Shown here: piece by piece, positions 24,135 through 32,472 of the stretch
Layout of the letters: every line of letters starts with the position of its first letter
Numbering within the stretch: the first letter of the stretch is position 1
Origin: Cytobacillus firmus
GTDB lineage: Bacteria > Bacillota > Bacilli > Bacillales > Cytobacillaceae
Assembly (NCBI RefSeq): GCF_023715565.1
Contig: NZ_JAMBOJ010000037.1
Location: 1 to 46,063, forward strand
Direction of reading: 5' to 3'
DNA: 46,063 nt
Translations under genes and position numbers: made by a program
The notes under the pieces: model-generated
The model's database searches: none
What the model was told of the DNA's origin: nothing
What the model saw: the letters and a program-made list of their open reading frames with translations, nothing else

Positions 24135-25016
24135 TAAAAGGCAATTCATGTCTTCAGGAAGCTGTTGTTCAAATTTAAGGGTTTCGTGCAGGATTGGATG
24201 TTCGAAGGAAAGGCTACAGCAGTGCAGTGCCTGCCTCTTGATGAATTGTCTTGTTCCACCATATAATTCGTCACCTGCAAGGGGGTAACCAAGCCAGGCC
24301 AAATGAACTCTTATCTGATGAGTTCTGCCCGTATCAAGTTTCAGTTTTAGATGCGTAAATTCATTATTCCGGCTGATGACCTGATAATGTGTACATGCGT
24401 ATTGACCATCCTCACTGACTTCCCGCTCAATGATACTGTCTTTCTTTCGCGCAATCGGCTGTTCTATTGTTCCCGCATCCGGGCAGATTGAGCCTCCAGC
24501 AAAGGCGTCATACATGCGATGGATTTTTCGTGAGCGCTGCTGTTCGCTAAACAAATGATGTACATGCCTGTTTTTAGCAATCAGAACCAGGCCAGACGTG
24601 TCTCTGTCCAGACGTGTCACAATATGGGCTGCAGCCTTTAAACCGATCCGCTTATAATATCCTATCAGCCGATTAGCCAGGCTTCCGGAAGGATGTTCTC
24701 TCGACGGAATAGTGTTCATACCTGCCGGTTTGTTTACTACAAGAAGATAATCATCTTCATAAAGAATATCCAGGGGCAAGTCTTCCCCCTTCATGCCTGC
24801 ACTTGGAACTTCTTCAGGGAAACCAACCTGAAGAACATCACCTTCTCTTAACACATAGCGGACATTGACTTCCTGATTATTCACCTGAATAAATCCGCCG
24901 GCAAATTTTATATCTGTCAGGGCAGTTTTAGAAATATGATTGTCTTTTAAAAATTCTCTGATTAACAAGCCCGCATCCCGGGCTGTAATTTTCCATTGTA
25001 ATTCAAAATGCGCCAT
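24132..25016 (-). CDS. yjbO: RluA/RluD-family pseudouridine synthase (YjbO)
   Basis: The enzyme isomerises uridine in rRNA or tRNA to pseudouridine. An S4-like N-terminal RNA-binding domain (about 13-75) precedes the catalytic domain, whose RLDRDTSG motif (135-142) contains the catalytic Asp137; VVNKPAGMNTIP and RTHQIRVHLAWLGYPLAGDE are also conserved. The target site is not readable. AGGAG lies 10 bases before the ATG. It is the last gene of yjbM-nadF-yjbO, starting 39 bases after nadF. Confidence 0.94.
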   Translation of the reverse strand: MAHFELQWKITARDAGLLIREFLKDNHISKTALTDIKFAGGFIQVNNQEVNVRYVLREGDVLQVGFPEEVPSAGMKGEDLPLDILYEDDYLLVVNKPAGMNTIPSREHPSGSLANRLIGYYKRIGLKAAAHIVTRLDRDTSGLVLIAKNRHVHHLFSEQQRSRKIHRMYDAFAGGSICPDAGTIEQPIARKKDSIIEREVSEDGQYACTHYQVISRNNEFTHLKLKLDTGRTHQIRVHLAWLGYPLAGDELYGGTRQFIKRQALHCCSLSFEHPILHETLKFEQQLPEDMNCLL

Positions 25017-25055
25017 GAGCTGTAGGCTCCTGTTCTGTCAGATGATGACTTTTCT

Positions 25056-25850
25056 TCAATCAGCAACAAACGAATCGTGGACCCTTTTCCAGAATGGAAA
25101 TGGCCTGAACCTCGCAAAGCGGATCTTTTCATCTGCCACTCTGAATTGAATTGATTTTACATCTTTATGAAGAAGTGTCAAATGATCAATAGTAATTTGA
25201 AAATCCGGTTCATTCACCGGCTTCAGCATACATGTATGGTGAGCCGGCAATACGAGAGGCGAGCCCACTGTACGGAATACCTTATTATTAATGGAAGCCA
25301 TTTCAGCAAGCTGGATGGCAGGCAAAGATGGGTGCAGAATTGCCCCTCCAAGCGCTTTGTTATATGCTGTGCTTCCTGATGGTGTAGAAACACACAGGCC
25401 ATCTCCACGGAACCGTTCAAAATGCTGTCCTCGAATTTCCACATCCATAACTAAAGTACCTTCAACAGCCTTGACCGTAGATTCATTTAATGCAAGATAA
25501 CGGGTCTCTTTACCGCCATGCTGGTAGCGGATAATCACTTCAAGGAGCGGATATTCAATTACCTGATACGGGGTTTTTGCAATTGCAATGACAAGCTTTT
25601 CGATTTCCTCCGGAACCCAGTCTGCATAAAAGCCAAGATGGCCTGTGTGTATTCCTACAAAGGCTGTCTTATCCAGGCGGCTGCTGTATCGGTGAAAGGC
25701 ATAGAGTAAAGTGCCATCCCCGCCTACCGATATGACTATATCAGGCTCTTCTTCATCATATGTAAGCTCGAAATCCAATAAATAGGTTCTCATTTTGTGC
25801 ATGAGTGTATTAGATTTTGAATCTCCTTTTGAGGTAATGGCAAATTTCAT
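25056..25850 (-). CDS. nadF: NAD kinase (NadF/PpnK)
   Basis: The enzyme phosphorylates NAD to NADP, the only route to NADPH. The 264-residue protein has the diagnostic GGDGT (43-47), ALNESTV, and the nucleotide-binding [20 protein letters not shown]. The ATG at 25850 is preferred because GAGGAG lies 10 bases before it; an upstream TTG at 25859 lies almost on the site. It follows yjbM by 26 bases, the same order as in B. subtilis. Confidence 0.96.
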   Translation of the reverse strand: MKFAITSKGDSKSNTLMHKMRTYLLDFELTYDEEEPDIVISVGGDGTLLYAFHRYSSRLDKTAFVGIHTGHLGFYADWVPEEIEKLVIAIAKTPYQVIEYPLLEVIIRYQHGGKETRYLALNESTVKAVEGTLVMDVEIRGQHFERFRGDGLCVSTPSGSTAYNKALGGAILHPSLPAIQLAEMASINNKVFRTVGSPLVLPAHHTCMLKPVNEPDFQITIDHLTLLHKDVKSIQFRVADEKIRFARFRPFPFWKRVHDSFVAD

Positions 25851-25876
25851 CTTATCCAAGCTCCTCTTTTATACTG

Positions 25877-26515
25877 TTAGTTTTCTCCCTTTTGCTGTTT
25901 TTCTTTTTTTCTTGTAAAGAATGCCTGGGCATCCTGGATTTCACCGCGAATGAGTGACATTTCTTCATCCAGCCTAAAAGCAGCCTCTGCCGCCCTCTGG
26001 AGCCGCATCTGAATATCTTCAGGGAATTGGCCCTTATATTTATAATTCAGGGAGTGTTCCACCGTGGCCCAGAAGTTCATAGCAAGAGTTCTGATCTGAA
26101 TCTCTGCGAGGATTTTCTTTTCTCCATTGATAGTCTGTACAGGATAGCGGATCACGACATGGTATGAGCGGTAACCGCTTGCTTTTTTATGAGATATATA
26201 ATCTCTTTCTTCTACGATTTCAAAGTCATTTCTTTGTCTTAATAGTTCAACCACTCTCTTAATATCATCAACAAATTGGCACATCATTCTTACACCGGCA
26301 ATATCCTGCATTTCTGATTCCAATCTGTCGAGTGGAATGGCTTTTTGATTTGCTTTATCCAGAATGCTGGCAATTGGCTTTACCCTTCCGGTAACAAATT
26401 CAATCGGAGAATGGGAAGAATCCATTTCAAATTGACTTCTCATGCCTTTTAGCTTAATTTTCAACTCTTCTACCGCCTGCTTATATGGCGCCAAAAATAA
26501 GTCCCAATGCTTCAC
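25877..26515 (-). CDS. yjbM: Small (p)ppGpp synthetase YjbM (SasB/RelQ)
   Basis: A single-domain alarmone synthetase that transfers pyrophosphate from ATP to GDP/GTP; the hydrolase domain of RelA is absent, as in all RelQ enzymes. Motifs include HSPIEFVTGRVKPIASILDK, DIAGVRMMCQFVDDI, SGYRSYHVVIRYP, and EIQIRTLAMNFWATVEHSLN. The frame is open further, but the GTG at 26515, with GGTGGT about 7 bases before it, gives 212 residues and an N-terminus aligning with B. subtilis YjbM; other TTG/GTG codons up to 26530 are possible starts. It heads the operon with nadF and yjbO. Confidence 0.95.
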   Translation of the reverse strand: MKHWDLFLAPYKQAVEELKIKLKGMRSQFEMDSSHSPIEFVTGRVKPIASILDKANQKAIPLDRLESEMQDIAGVRMMCQFVDDIKRVVELLRQRNDFEIVEERDYISHKKASGYRSYHVVIRYPVQTINGEKKILAEIQIRTLAMNFWATVEHSLNYKYKGQFPEDIQMRLQRAAEAAFRLDEEMSLIRGEIQDAQAFFTRKKEKQQKGEN

Positions 26516-26540
26516 CTGCAACACCACCAAATATCCGAAA

Positions 26541-26575
26541 TAAAAAAGACGGCAACTGCACCTGCTCGCAGGTGC
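26541..26575 (-). terminator. Perfect palindrome with downstream T-run between yjbL and yjbM
   Basis: GCACCTGC (26558-26565) and GCAGGTGC (26568-26575) form a perfect 8-bp stem with a 2-base loop. On the minus strand a run of six T begins about 10 bases later, further than usual, so termination after yjbL may be partial or the palindrome may be an operator for the yjbM unit. Confidence 0.5.
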
Positions 26576-26652
26576 TTACATGCTCCTGTAAATCAGCAAA
26601 TAAATCTCTGTACAAATACATAGCGTATCTCTATATCCGAGTATTAAGCCGC

Positions 26653-27030
26653 TTAAACATTTAACTGGAATACATTCTCGACTTTTTCTACCATTTCATC
26701 TCCATAATTGCTGTTCCCGCGGATATTTTCTATTAAGTCTCCTAATTCCTCATGAAATCCTGCAAGCTCAAGGCGAGCTTGATTAGTGTCAGAAGCATAA
26801 ACCGGCAGACGGCCATCAAGTGCCTTTTTTAATTCCGGCCAGACTGTTTCCGGAAGGGAGATATATGTATAGTCATCGTTTTTCTCTGCTATATAAATAA
26901 ATGAAAGATTATCGGAATCAGCTAATACTTGCTGCATAGCGGTTAAGCCTGAAACGGTCCTAGACTCTATTCCCAAGATTAATTCATTTCCTACCCATTC
27001 TGCATTTACAATTGTAAGTTTCTGTTTCAT
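26653..27030 (-). CDS. yjbL: UPF0738 family protein YjbL
   Basis: A 125-residue cytoplasmic protein of unknown function with an acidic C-terminal half. The size (B. subtilis YjbL is about 122) and the position between yjbK and yjbM match. ATGGAGGTAGAAAA directly precedes the ATG. No catalytic motif is visible. Confidence 0.82.
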   Translation of the reverse strand: MKQKLTIVNAEWVGNELILGIESRTVSGLTAMQQVLADSDNLSFIYIAEKNDDYTYISLPETVWPELKKALDGRLPVYASDTNQARLELAGFHEELGDLIENIRGNSNYGDEMVEKVENVFQLNV

Positions 27031-27227
27031 TTTTCTACCTCCATTGTCATTAACTATTCTATCGCAGATTTTATGGACAGTAAAACCCCAGCTGCAATTT
27101 TTAAAGCCGCAGGAACCAAACTCCCCTGAATGAATTTATCACAAACTTAAAAAACTCTTCAAAGGATTGAAGTCCATGCTTAATAAGGAGATAATACAGA
27201 TAATTTCTTATAGCTGAGGTGTGAAGC

Positions 27228-27812
27228 TTGTCTAATAAAAATATTGAAATCGAATTTAAAAACATGATCACCAGAGATGAATTTACCGCTTTAATGAATT
27301 TTTTCAATATAAGAAGTGAAGATTTTTCCGAACAGGAGAATCATTATTTTGATACACCTGATTTTTTCTTGAAGGAACAAGGAAGTGCCTTAAGGATCAG
27401 GCAAAAAAACGGCTCGTTTGAATTGACTCTAAAACAGCCCCACCCTGATGGGCTGCTGGAGACTAATGAAGATCTTTCTGAATCTGAAGCAGCAGAGATG
27501 ATTCAGACAGGGAAAATCCCTACGGAACAGATTAAAGAATCCTTAGAAGAGCTTGGCATAAAGACAGATACCCTTCAATACTATGGCACTCTCACAACAA
27601 AACGTGCAGAAAAAGAATACAATAAAGGGTTGGCTGTTCTTGATCACAGCAGATATTTAAATAAGGAAGATTTCGAATTAGAATTTGAAGTAGATGATCG
27701 GAAAGAAGGACAAATGGTTTTTCTTAATTTACTTCAGCAACTTAACATTCCTGTCAGGAAGACCGAAAATAAAATTAAGAGGTTTTATAACGAAAAATAC
27801 AGACAGCAATAG
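27228..27812 (+). CDS. yjbK: CYTH-domain protein YjbK (triphosphate-binding)
   Basis: A 194-residue triphosphate tunnel metalloenzyme-type protein. The defining ExExK motif is Glu7, Glu9 and Lys11 in NIEIEFKNM, and further strands carry HYFDTPDFFL, ALRIRQKNGSFELTLKQP and FELEFEVDD with alternating charged residues lining the tunnel. Members hydrolyse inorganic triphosphate or bind nucleotides; the B. subtilis function is not settled. The TTG at 27228 is the start, since TGAGGTG lies 7 bases before it and no ATG lies near. It precedes cwlQ by 38 bases. Confidence 0.92.
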   Translation: MSNKNIEIEFKNMITRDEFTALMNFFNIRSEDFSEQENHYFDTPDFFLKEQGSALRIRQKNGSFELTLKQPHPDGLLETNEDLSESEAAEMIQTGKIPTEQIKESLEELGIKTDTLQYYGTLTTKRAEKEYNKGLAVLDHSRYLNKEDFELEFEVDDRKEGQMVFLNLLQQLNIPVRKTENKIKRFYNEKYRQQ

Positions 27813-27850
27813 GCTAATAGAAACTGAGCCTTTTGCCAAGGAGCAATACA

Positions 27851-28492
27851 ATGAACATAGATCAACTAAAACTATTGATGGAACTGCAGGCACTGCAAGG
27901 CTTCAATAACTCTAAACAAACAAATACTTCTAACCCTCTGTTTCAAGAGCTGCTTGCAGGGATAGTTTCGGAAAACACTGATTCATCACTTCAAACCACC
28001 GGCGGACTAGGCTCAATTGCGTCTTTAAAGGCTTATGTTAGTGCTTTACAAACCGCATCTCCTGCAGCGGCTTCTCTACCGCCAGTTAAGCTAACCAAGT
28101 TAGCCGAATCCTCAAAAAGTGATTTTGATGATCTGATTCAAAAAGCATCAGATCAGTTTAATGTGCCTGTAAATCTGATTAAGTCAGTCATTAAGCAGGA
28201 ATCAAATTTTAATCCGAATGCCGTCAGTCATGCAGGTGCTTCCGGCTTGATGCAGCTAATGCCGGAAACAGCCAGGGGGCTTGGTGTTAATAATATCTTC
28301 GACCCTGCAGAAAACATTTTTGCAGGAGTCAAATATTTACGGCAAATGATGGACAGATATGGTGATAATGTAGAACTTGCACTGGCAGCCTATAATGCCG
28401 GACCTGGAAATGTAGATAAATACAAGGGGATACCGCCTTTTAAAGAAACCCTAAATTACATAAAAAAAGTTACCACTTCATTTATGGCTTAA
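27851..28492 (+). CDS. cwlQ: Lytic transglycosylase CwlQ (YjbJ)
   Basis: A peptidoglycan hydrolase with a C-terminal SLT (soluble lytic transglycosylase) domain. The catalytic glutamate is Glu117 in [15 protein letters not shown], followed by [18 protein letters not shown] and [13 protein letters not shown], all classical. Residues 1-90 are a Ser/Thr/Gln-rich region without a recognisable signal peptide, as noted for B. subtilis YjbJ. It has 213 residues against about 181 there. The ATG at 27851 follows AAGGAG at 7 bases; the TTG at 27833 overlaps it and is rejected. A terminator follows. Confidence 0.93.
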   Translation: MNIDQLKLLMELQALQGFNNSKQTNTSNPLFQELLAGIVSENTDSSLQTTGGLGSIASLKAYVSALQTASPAAASLPPVKLTKLAESSKSDFDDLIQKASDQFNVPVNLIKSVIKQESNFNPNAVSHAGASGLMQLMPETARGLGVNNIFDPAENIFAGVKYLRQMMDRYGDNVELALAAYNAGPGNVDKYKGIPPFKETLNYIKKVTTSFMA

Positions 28493-28502
28493 GCTTCAGA
28501 AC

Positions 28503-28533
28503 GGCCGCCCGATATACCGGGCGGCTTTTTTAT
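28503..28533 (+). terminator. Intrinsic terminator of yjbK-cwlQ
   Basis: GCCGCCCG and CGGGCGGC form an 8-bp stem around ATATAC, followed by TTTTTTAT. Confidence 0.92.
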
Positions 28534-28680
28534 GTTTTTTCACCAAATGTTCCGGATTGACATCATCGGCTTAATCCATACTAAAAAAATAAGCTTGCAA
28601 AGGAGACGTTAAAGGGTACAGTAAGCTATTTGTTTGAGATATAAACCCCTCATTGATAAAATATAAAGAGATTACAGCAA

Positions 28681-28710
28681 TTGATATTAAATAGGTAGTT
28701 TTTTTACAAT
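28681..28710 (+). promoter_or_regulatory. SigA-type promoter of yjbI-spxH
   Basis: TTGATA (28681-28686) and TACAAT (28705-28710) are separated by 18 bases, 29 bases before the yjbI start codon. The expected transcript start leaves just enough room for the AAGGAG site. Confidence 0.55.
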
Positions 28711-28738
28711 GATTAACTCATAAAAAGGAGTTTTAAAT

Positions 28739-29143
28739 ATGGCCGAGAAAATGCACACTCCCTTCGACGCTATTGGTGAGGAAAAGCTTCACCAGCTAAT
28801 TGACGCTTTTTACCTGCGCGTAGGACAACATCCTGATCTCGTTCCTATTTTTCCAGATGACCTGACAGAGACAGCCAGAAAACAAAAACAATTTATGACT
28901 CAGTATTTAGGAGGACCTCCTTTATATACTTCAGAACATGGCCATCCTATGCTTCGTGCGCGGCACATTCCTTTTCCTATAACAGAATCCCGGGCAAAGG
29001 CCTGGCTTTCATGCATGAATGAAGCGATGGACCATATCGGGCTGGATGGACAATTGAGGGAAGACTTTTTCTCCAGGCTTGTGCTTACTGCTCAGCATAT
29101 GATCAATACACCTGAGACCGGAGTGAAAGGTGATAGCCCGTGA
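28739..29143 (+). CDS. yjbI: Truncated haemoglobin YjbI (group II, TrHbO)
   Basis: A haem-binding 2-on-2 globin of 134 residues. The proximal ligand is His76 in [10 protein letters not shown], Phe24-Tyr25 provide the distal B-helix tyrosine, and Trp89 is the conserved G8 tryptophan of group II. Such globins bind O2 or NO and may have peroxidase activity. AAAAAGGAG precedes the ATG. The gene overlaps the next by 4 bases (GTGA), so yjbI and spxH are translationally coupled; this pairing is conserved in Bacillus and suggests a link between oxidative chemistry and Spx turnover. Confidence 0.95.
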   Translation: MAEKMHTPFDAIGEEKLHQLIDAFYLRVGQHPDLVPIFPDDLTETARKQKQFMTQYLGGPPLYTSEHGHPMLRARHIPFPITESRAKAWLSCMNEAMDHIGLDGQLREDFFSRLVLTAQHMINTPETGVKGDSP

Positions 29144-30015
29144 ATATGCCAGAATCCAATGAAATCAAGTTCACGTCACCACATTGCTATGGCAGTGAAA
29201 AAAAACCCATAGAAGTCTACATGTTTGTTGACCCACTTTGCCCTGAATGCTGGGCACTGGAGCCAACCTTAAAAAAACTTCTGATTGAATATGGCCGCTA
29301 TTTCTCTATAAAGCATGTATTAAGCGGCAGGCTGGCAACTTTAAATATGGGGAAAAGACAAAACTACGAAAACATTGCGGATTTGTGGGAAAAGACAGCA
29401 AGCCGTTCTGGAATGTCATGTGATGGAAACCTCTGGTTCGAGAATCCTATTTCTTCCCCACATTTGGCTTCAGTTGCAATTAAAGCGGCTGAATTACAGG
29501 GGAGAAAAGCTGGCATCAGATTTTTACGCAAGCTCCAGGAAGTTTTATTTCTTGAAAAGCAGAATGTGTCAAATTTTGAGGTTCTAAAGGATTGTGCTAA
29601 GGAAGTCGGTCTTGATGTAGTAGAATTTGTTTCTGATATTCACTCGGATAGTGCAGCCAAAGCTTTTCAATGTGATTTAAAAATAACTTCTGAAATGGAT
29701 GTTCAAGAAATACCAACACTTGTCTTTTTCAATGAAAACATAGAAGAGGAAGGCATCAAAGTAACCGGGTATTATCCTTATGAAATTTATGAACAGATTT
29801 TGGAAGAAATGCTGCCTGCTAAACCTGAGCGTGCTCCTCTTCCTCCTCTGGAATATTTCTTGAAATATTTTAAGCTGGTGGCAAGTAAGGAGATAGCCGT
29901 AGTATACGATATGACAGACAGTGAAGTGAACAAGGAAATGAAAAAGCTTCAGTTAAAGCAAATCGCTGAATATGTACCTGCTAAATACGGTAATTTCTGG
30001 AGATATTCCGGGTAA
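29140..30015 (+). CDS. spxH: Spx-degradation adaptor YjbH (SpxH), DsbA-like
   Basis: An adaptor that delivers Spx to ClpXP for proteolysis in unstressed cells. The 291-residue thioredoxin/DsbA-like fold begins with [20 protein letters not shown], where CPEC (34-37) is the conserved cysteine pair, followed by [31 protein letters not shown] and EIPTLVFF. The GTG at 29140 overlaps the yjbI stop; an ATG two codons later is possible. The N-terminus contains the HCYG sequence characteristic of YjbH. Its client gene spx is 5 kb away. A terminator follows. Confidence 0.94.
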   Translation: MNMPESNEIKFTSPHCYGSEKKPIEVYMFVDPLCPECWALEPTLKKLLIEYGRYFSIKHVLSGRLATLNMGKRQNYENIADLWEKTASRSGMSCDGNLWFENPISSPHLASVAIKAAELQGRKAGIRFLRKLQEVLFLEKQNVSNFEVLKDCAKEVGLDVVEFVSDIHSDSAAKAFQCDLKITSEMDVQEIPTLVFFNENIEEEGIKVTGYYPYEIYEQILEEMLPAKPERAPLPPLEYFLKYFKLVASKEIAVVYDMTDSEVNKEMKKLQLKQIAEYVPAKYGNFWRYSG

Positions 30016-30018
30016 GCT

Positions 30019-30053
30019 CAAAGCTGTGCAGACTGCACAGCTTTATTTTTTCA
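30019..30053 (+). terminator. Intrinsic terminator of yjbI-spxH
   Basis: AAGCTGTGCAG and the GCACAGCTT arm form a stem of at least nine pairs around a short loop, followed by TATTTTTT. Confidence 0.9.
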
Positions 30054-30314
30054 TGAAAAAACCATGCAGTCCTATGCACGGCTCTTTCACAGTTTATTTT
30101 TTTACGAACAAAGGGGATGGGAGAAATTTCTCACGTCCAAACAAAAGGGGTAAATGCTTGCATGTGATCAACTTCACATCTGTACTATATCATGAAGAAA
30201 ATGAACAAGGCAATTAGTTTGTGCTCCTTTTCACAATATTGTCAAAATCATGTCATGACACTCTGGACAACCGCATAAAATAGTTGTAACAATGCCCCAG
30301 GAGGAGACTGCAAT

Positions 30315-30488
30315 ATGAAAAAGCTGCCTGTATTTCTGATGCTGATGCTCATTTTAGTCTCCTTTATTTTGAATATTTTTGGCCTTATGAAACTTATCCC
30401 CCTTTTCATCACGTCGCCTATTCTCTTTATTTCACTTCTGATCTTATGTTTATATTTGAATGACCGAAGGAGATTTAAGGGGTTTTGA
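30315..30488 (+). CDS. Small membrane protein, 57 aa, unknown function
   Basis: A 58-codon frame with CCAGGAGGAGAC 5-8 bases before the ATG and a terminator directly after it. The product is almost entirely two membrane helices (about 5-22 and 28-47), ending in the basic tail NDRRRFKGF. The position between the spxH and pepF genes matches the small gene yizD of B. subtilis as I remember it, but I am not sure the sequences are related. Nothing points to a function. Confidence 0.7.
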   Translation: MKKLPVFLMLMLILVSFILNIFGLMKLIPLFITSPILFISLLILCLYLNDRRRFKGF

Positions 30489-30493
30489 ACATC

Positions 30494-30531
30494 AAAAAAG
30501 GTGCCTGGCAATTTAGCCTGGCACCTTTCCT
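30494..30531. terminator. Bidirectional terminator between the small membrane protein gene and pepF
   Basis: GGTGCC and GGC pair with GCC and GGCACC around AATTTA with one mismatch; A- and T-runs flank the stem. On the minus strand TTTTTT follows directly. Confidence 0.8.
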
Positions 30532-30532
30532 G

Positions 30533-32350
30533 TTAAGAAAGCAATTTTTCCATTTCATTAAGCTTTTCTTCAAATACTTTGCAGGCATCTTCAATCGGCT
30601 TGCTGCTCGTCATATCTACACCGGCTTTCTTCAGCACTTCAATTGGGTAGTCCGAGCTCCCGGATTTCAGGAACTCAATATATCTGTCAACTGCAGGCTG
30701 GCCTTCCTGGAGGATTTGCTTGCTTAATGCCGTAGCCGCACTGAAGCCTGTGGCATATTGATAAACATAATAATTATAGTAGAAATGCGGGATTCTGGAC
30801 CATTCCAGGCCGATTTCCTCATCAATTATGATATCTTCATCCCCAAAATACTTCTTATTAAGTTCATAATATTCTTTAGTCAATGAATCAGCAGTAAGGG
30901 CTTCATTGTTTTGCGCCTTTTGGTGAATTAGATGTTCAAATTCTGCAAACATGGTCTGACGGAAAACAGTGCCTCTAAAGCCTTCAAGATAGTGGTTCAG
31001 CAAATACAGCCGCTTCTTATCATCATCAATTGTTTTTAGCAGATAATTGTTTAAAAGGGCTTCATTACAAGTAGAGGCAACCTCTGCAACAAAAATTGAA
31101 TAGTTTCCATAAGGGTATGGCTGATGCTTTCTTGTGTAATAGCTGTGAACCGAATGCCCAAATTCATGAGCAAGAGTAAATAAGTTGTTCACATTATCCT
31201 GCCAGTTCATTAGTATATAAGGGTTTGTGCCATATGTTCCCGAAGAATAAGCTCCGCTCCTTTTGCCTTTATTCTCATGAACATCCACCCATCTATTTTC
31301 AAAACCCTCTTTTAAAATATTTAAATAGTCTTCACCAAGCGGCTTTAATCCTTTTAGAATCATATCTTTTGCTTCATTATAAGGTATCTCCATTTTTACT
31401 TCTTTTACTAAAGGAGTGTAGAGATCGTACATATGAAGCTCCTCAACCCCAAGAACCTTCTTGCGGAGTTTGACATAGCGATGCAGCAAATGCAGGTTAT
31501 CGTTAATAGTATTGACCAGATTTTCATAAACACTTTCAGGAATATTGTCCGCAGAAAGGGCAGCATGGCGTGCGGAATCATAATTCCTGATCTTTGCGTT
31601 GAAATTATCTTTCTTTACATTTCCACTTAGAGTACTTGCAAATGTATTGCGAAACTTCCCATAAGTTTCATATACAGCTTTGAAGGCATCATGCCGGACA
31701 CGCTGCTCATCACTTTCAAGAAAACGGATGAATCGTCCGTGAGTAATTTCAACTTCTTCCCCATTTTCATCTTTAATGGACGGAAATTCCAAATCAGCAT
31801 TATTCAGCATGCCAAAGGTATTATTGGAAGCCCCAAGCACCTCGGAAGCCTGAGCCAGCAGGGATTCCTGCTCAGCAGATAATACATGAGGCCTTTGAAG
31901 ATTAATTTCCTCCAGCGAATGTTTATATAATTGCAGCTCGGTTTTTTCCTTCAAAAAGCCTGCAATCTTCTCTTCATCTTCAGCGAGCAGCTCAGGAACA
32001 ATATAGGCAAGCGCACTAGCAGCTTCAGAATACAAGTTCTTAATTTTGTCATCCATTCCCTGATAAAATGAATTTGTTGTATCCTGGTCATAACGCATAT
32101 GGGCATATGTATAAAGCTTCCCAAGGCGCGAAAGTAAATGATCCTGGAACTGAAGAGCTGAATATAATGTTTCAGCACTTTCCCCGAGCCTCCCCTGATA
32201 CTTACCTGCATCAGGAATCAGCTTCTGTACCTCACTGTATTCCTTGTTCCATTCATCATCAGAAGAGAATATATCCTCCAAACGCCAAGTATCTTCAGGT
32301 GAAATCTCATTCCTTGCCGGCAGTTTCTTTACAGTTGTTTCATTAGTCAT
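30533..32350 (-). CDS. pepF: Oligoendopeptidase F (PepF, M3B metallopeptidase)
   Basis: A cytoplasmic zinc endopeptidase that degrades oligopeptides. The 605-residue protein has the zinc motif HEFGH (395-399) in TLAHEFGHSVHSYY, the downstream VAEVASTCNEALL with the third ligand Glu, and the C-terminal GLEWSRIPHFYYNYYVYQYA. The ATG at 32350 is chosen because ATGGAGGATG precedes it; another ATG at 32365 overlaps that site. It lies between coiA and spxH as in B. subtilis. It would process peptides imported by the Opp system encoded 6 kb away (inference). Confidence 0.96.
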   Translation of the reverse strand: MTNETTVKKLPARNEISPEDTWRLEDIFSSDDEWNKEYSEVQKLIPDAGKYQGRLGESAETLYSALQFQDHLLSRLGKLYTYAHMRYDQDTTNSFYQGMDDKIKNLYSEAASALAYIVPELLAEDEEKIAGFLKEKTELQLYKHSLEEINLQRPHVLSAEQESLLAQASEVLGASNNTFGMLNNADLEFPSIKDENGEEVEITHGRFIRFLESDEQRVRHDAFKAVYETYGKFRNTFASTLSGNVKKDNFNAKIRNYDSARHAALSADNIPESVYENLVNTINDNLHLLHRYVKLRKKVLGVEELHMYDLYTPLVKEVKMEIPYNEAKDMILKGLKPLGEDYLNILKEGFENRWVDVHENKGKRSGAYSSGTYGTNPYILMNWQDNVNNLFTLAHEFGHSVHSYYTRKHQPYPYGNYSIFVAEVASTCNEALLNNYLLKTIDDDKKRLYLLNHYLEGFRGTVFRQTMFAEFEHLIHQKAQNNEALTADSLTKEYYELNKKYFGDEDIIIDEEIGLEWSRIPHFYYNYYVYQYATGFSAATALSKQILQEGQPAVDRYIEFLKSGSSDYPIEVLKKAGVDMTSSKPIEDACKVFEEKLNEMEKLLS

Positions 32351-32472
32351 ACATTCATCCTCCATTCAAAAGTCCCATTACACTATCTTCTCTTTGAAGA
32401 AAAAAATTCCTGCTTTTTTAAAGAGCAAAAGTGGAAGTCTTTGATTATTTTATGTTAAATAATATTTTTCAT

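Noticed and set aside
30164..30217. Short frame VINFTSVLYHEENEQGN after spxH as a remnant gene
   Set aside because: Only 17 residues from a GTG without a ribosome site; no similarity recognised.
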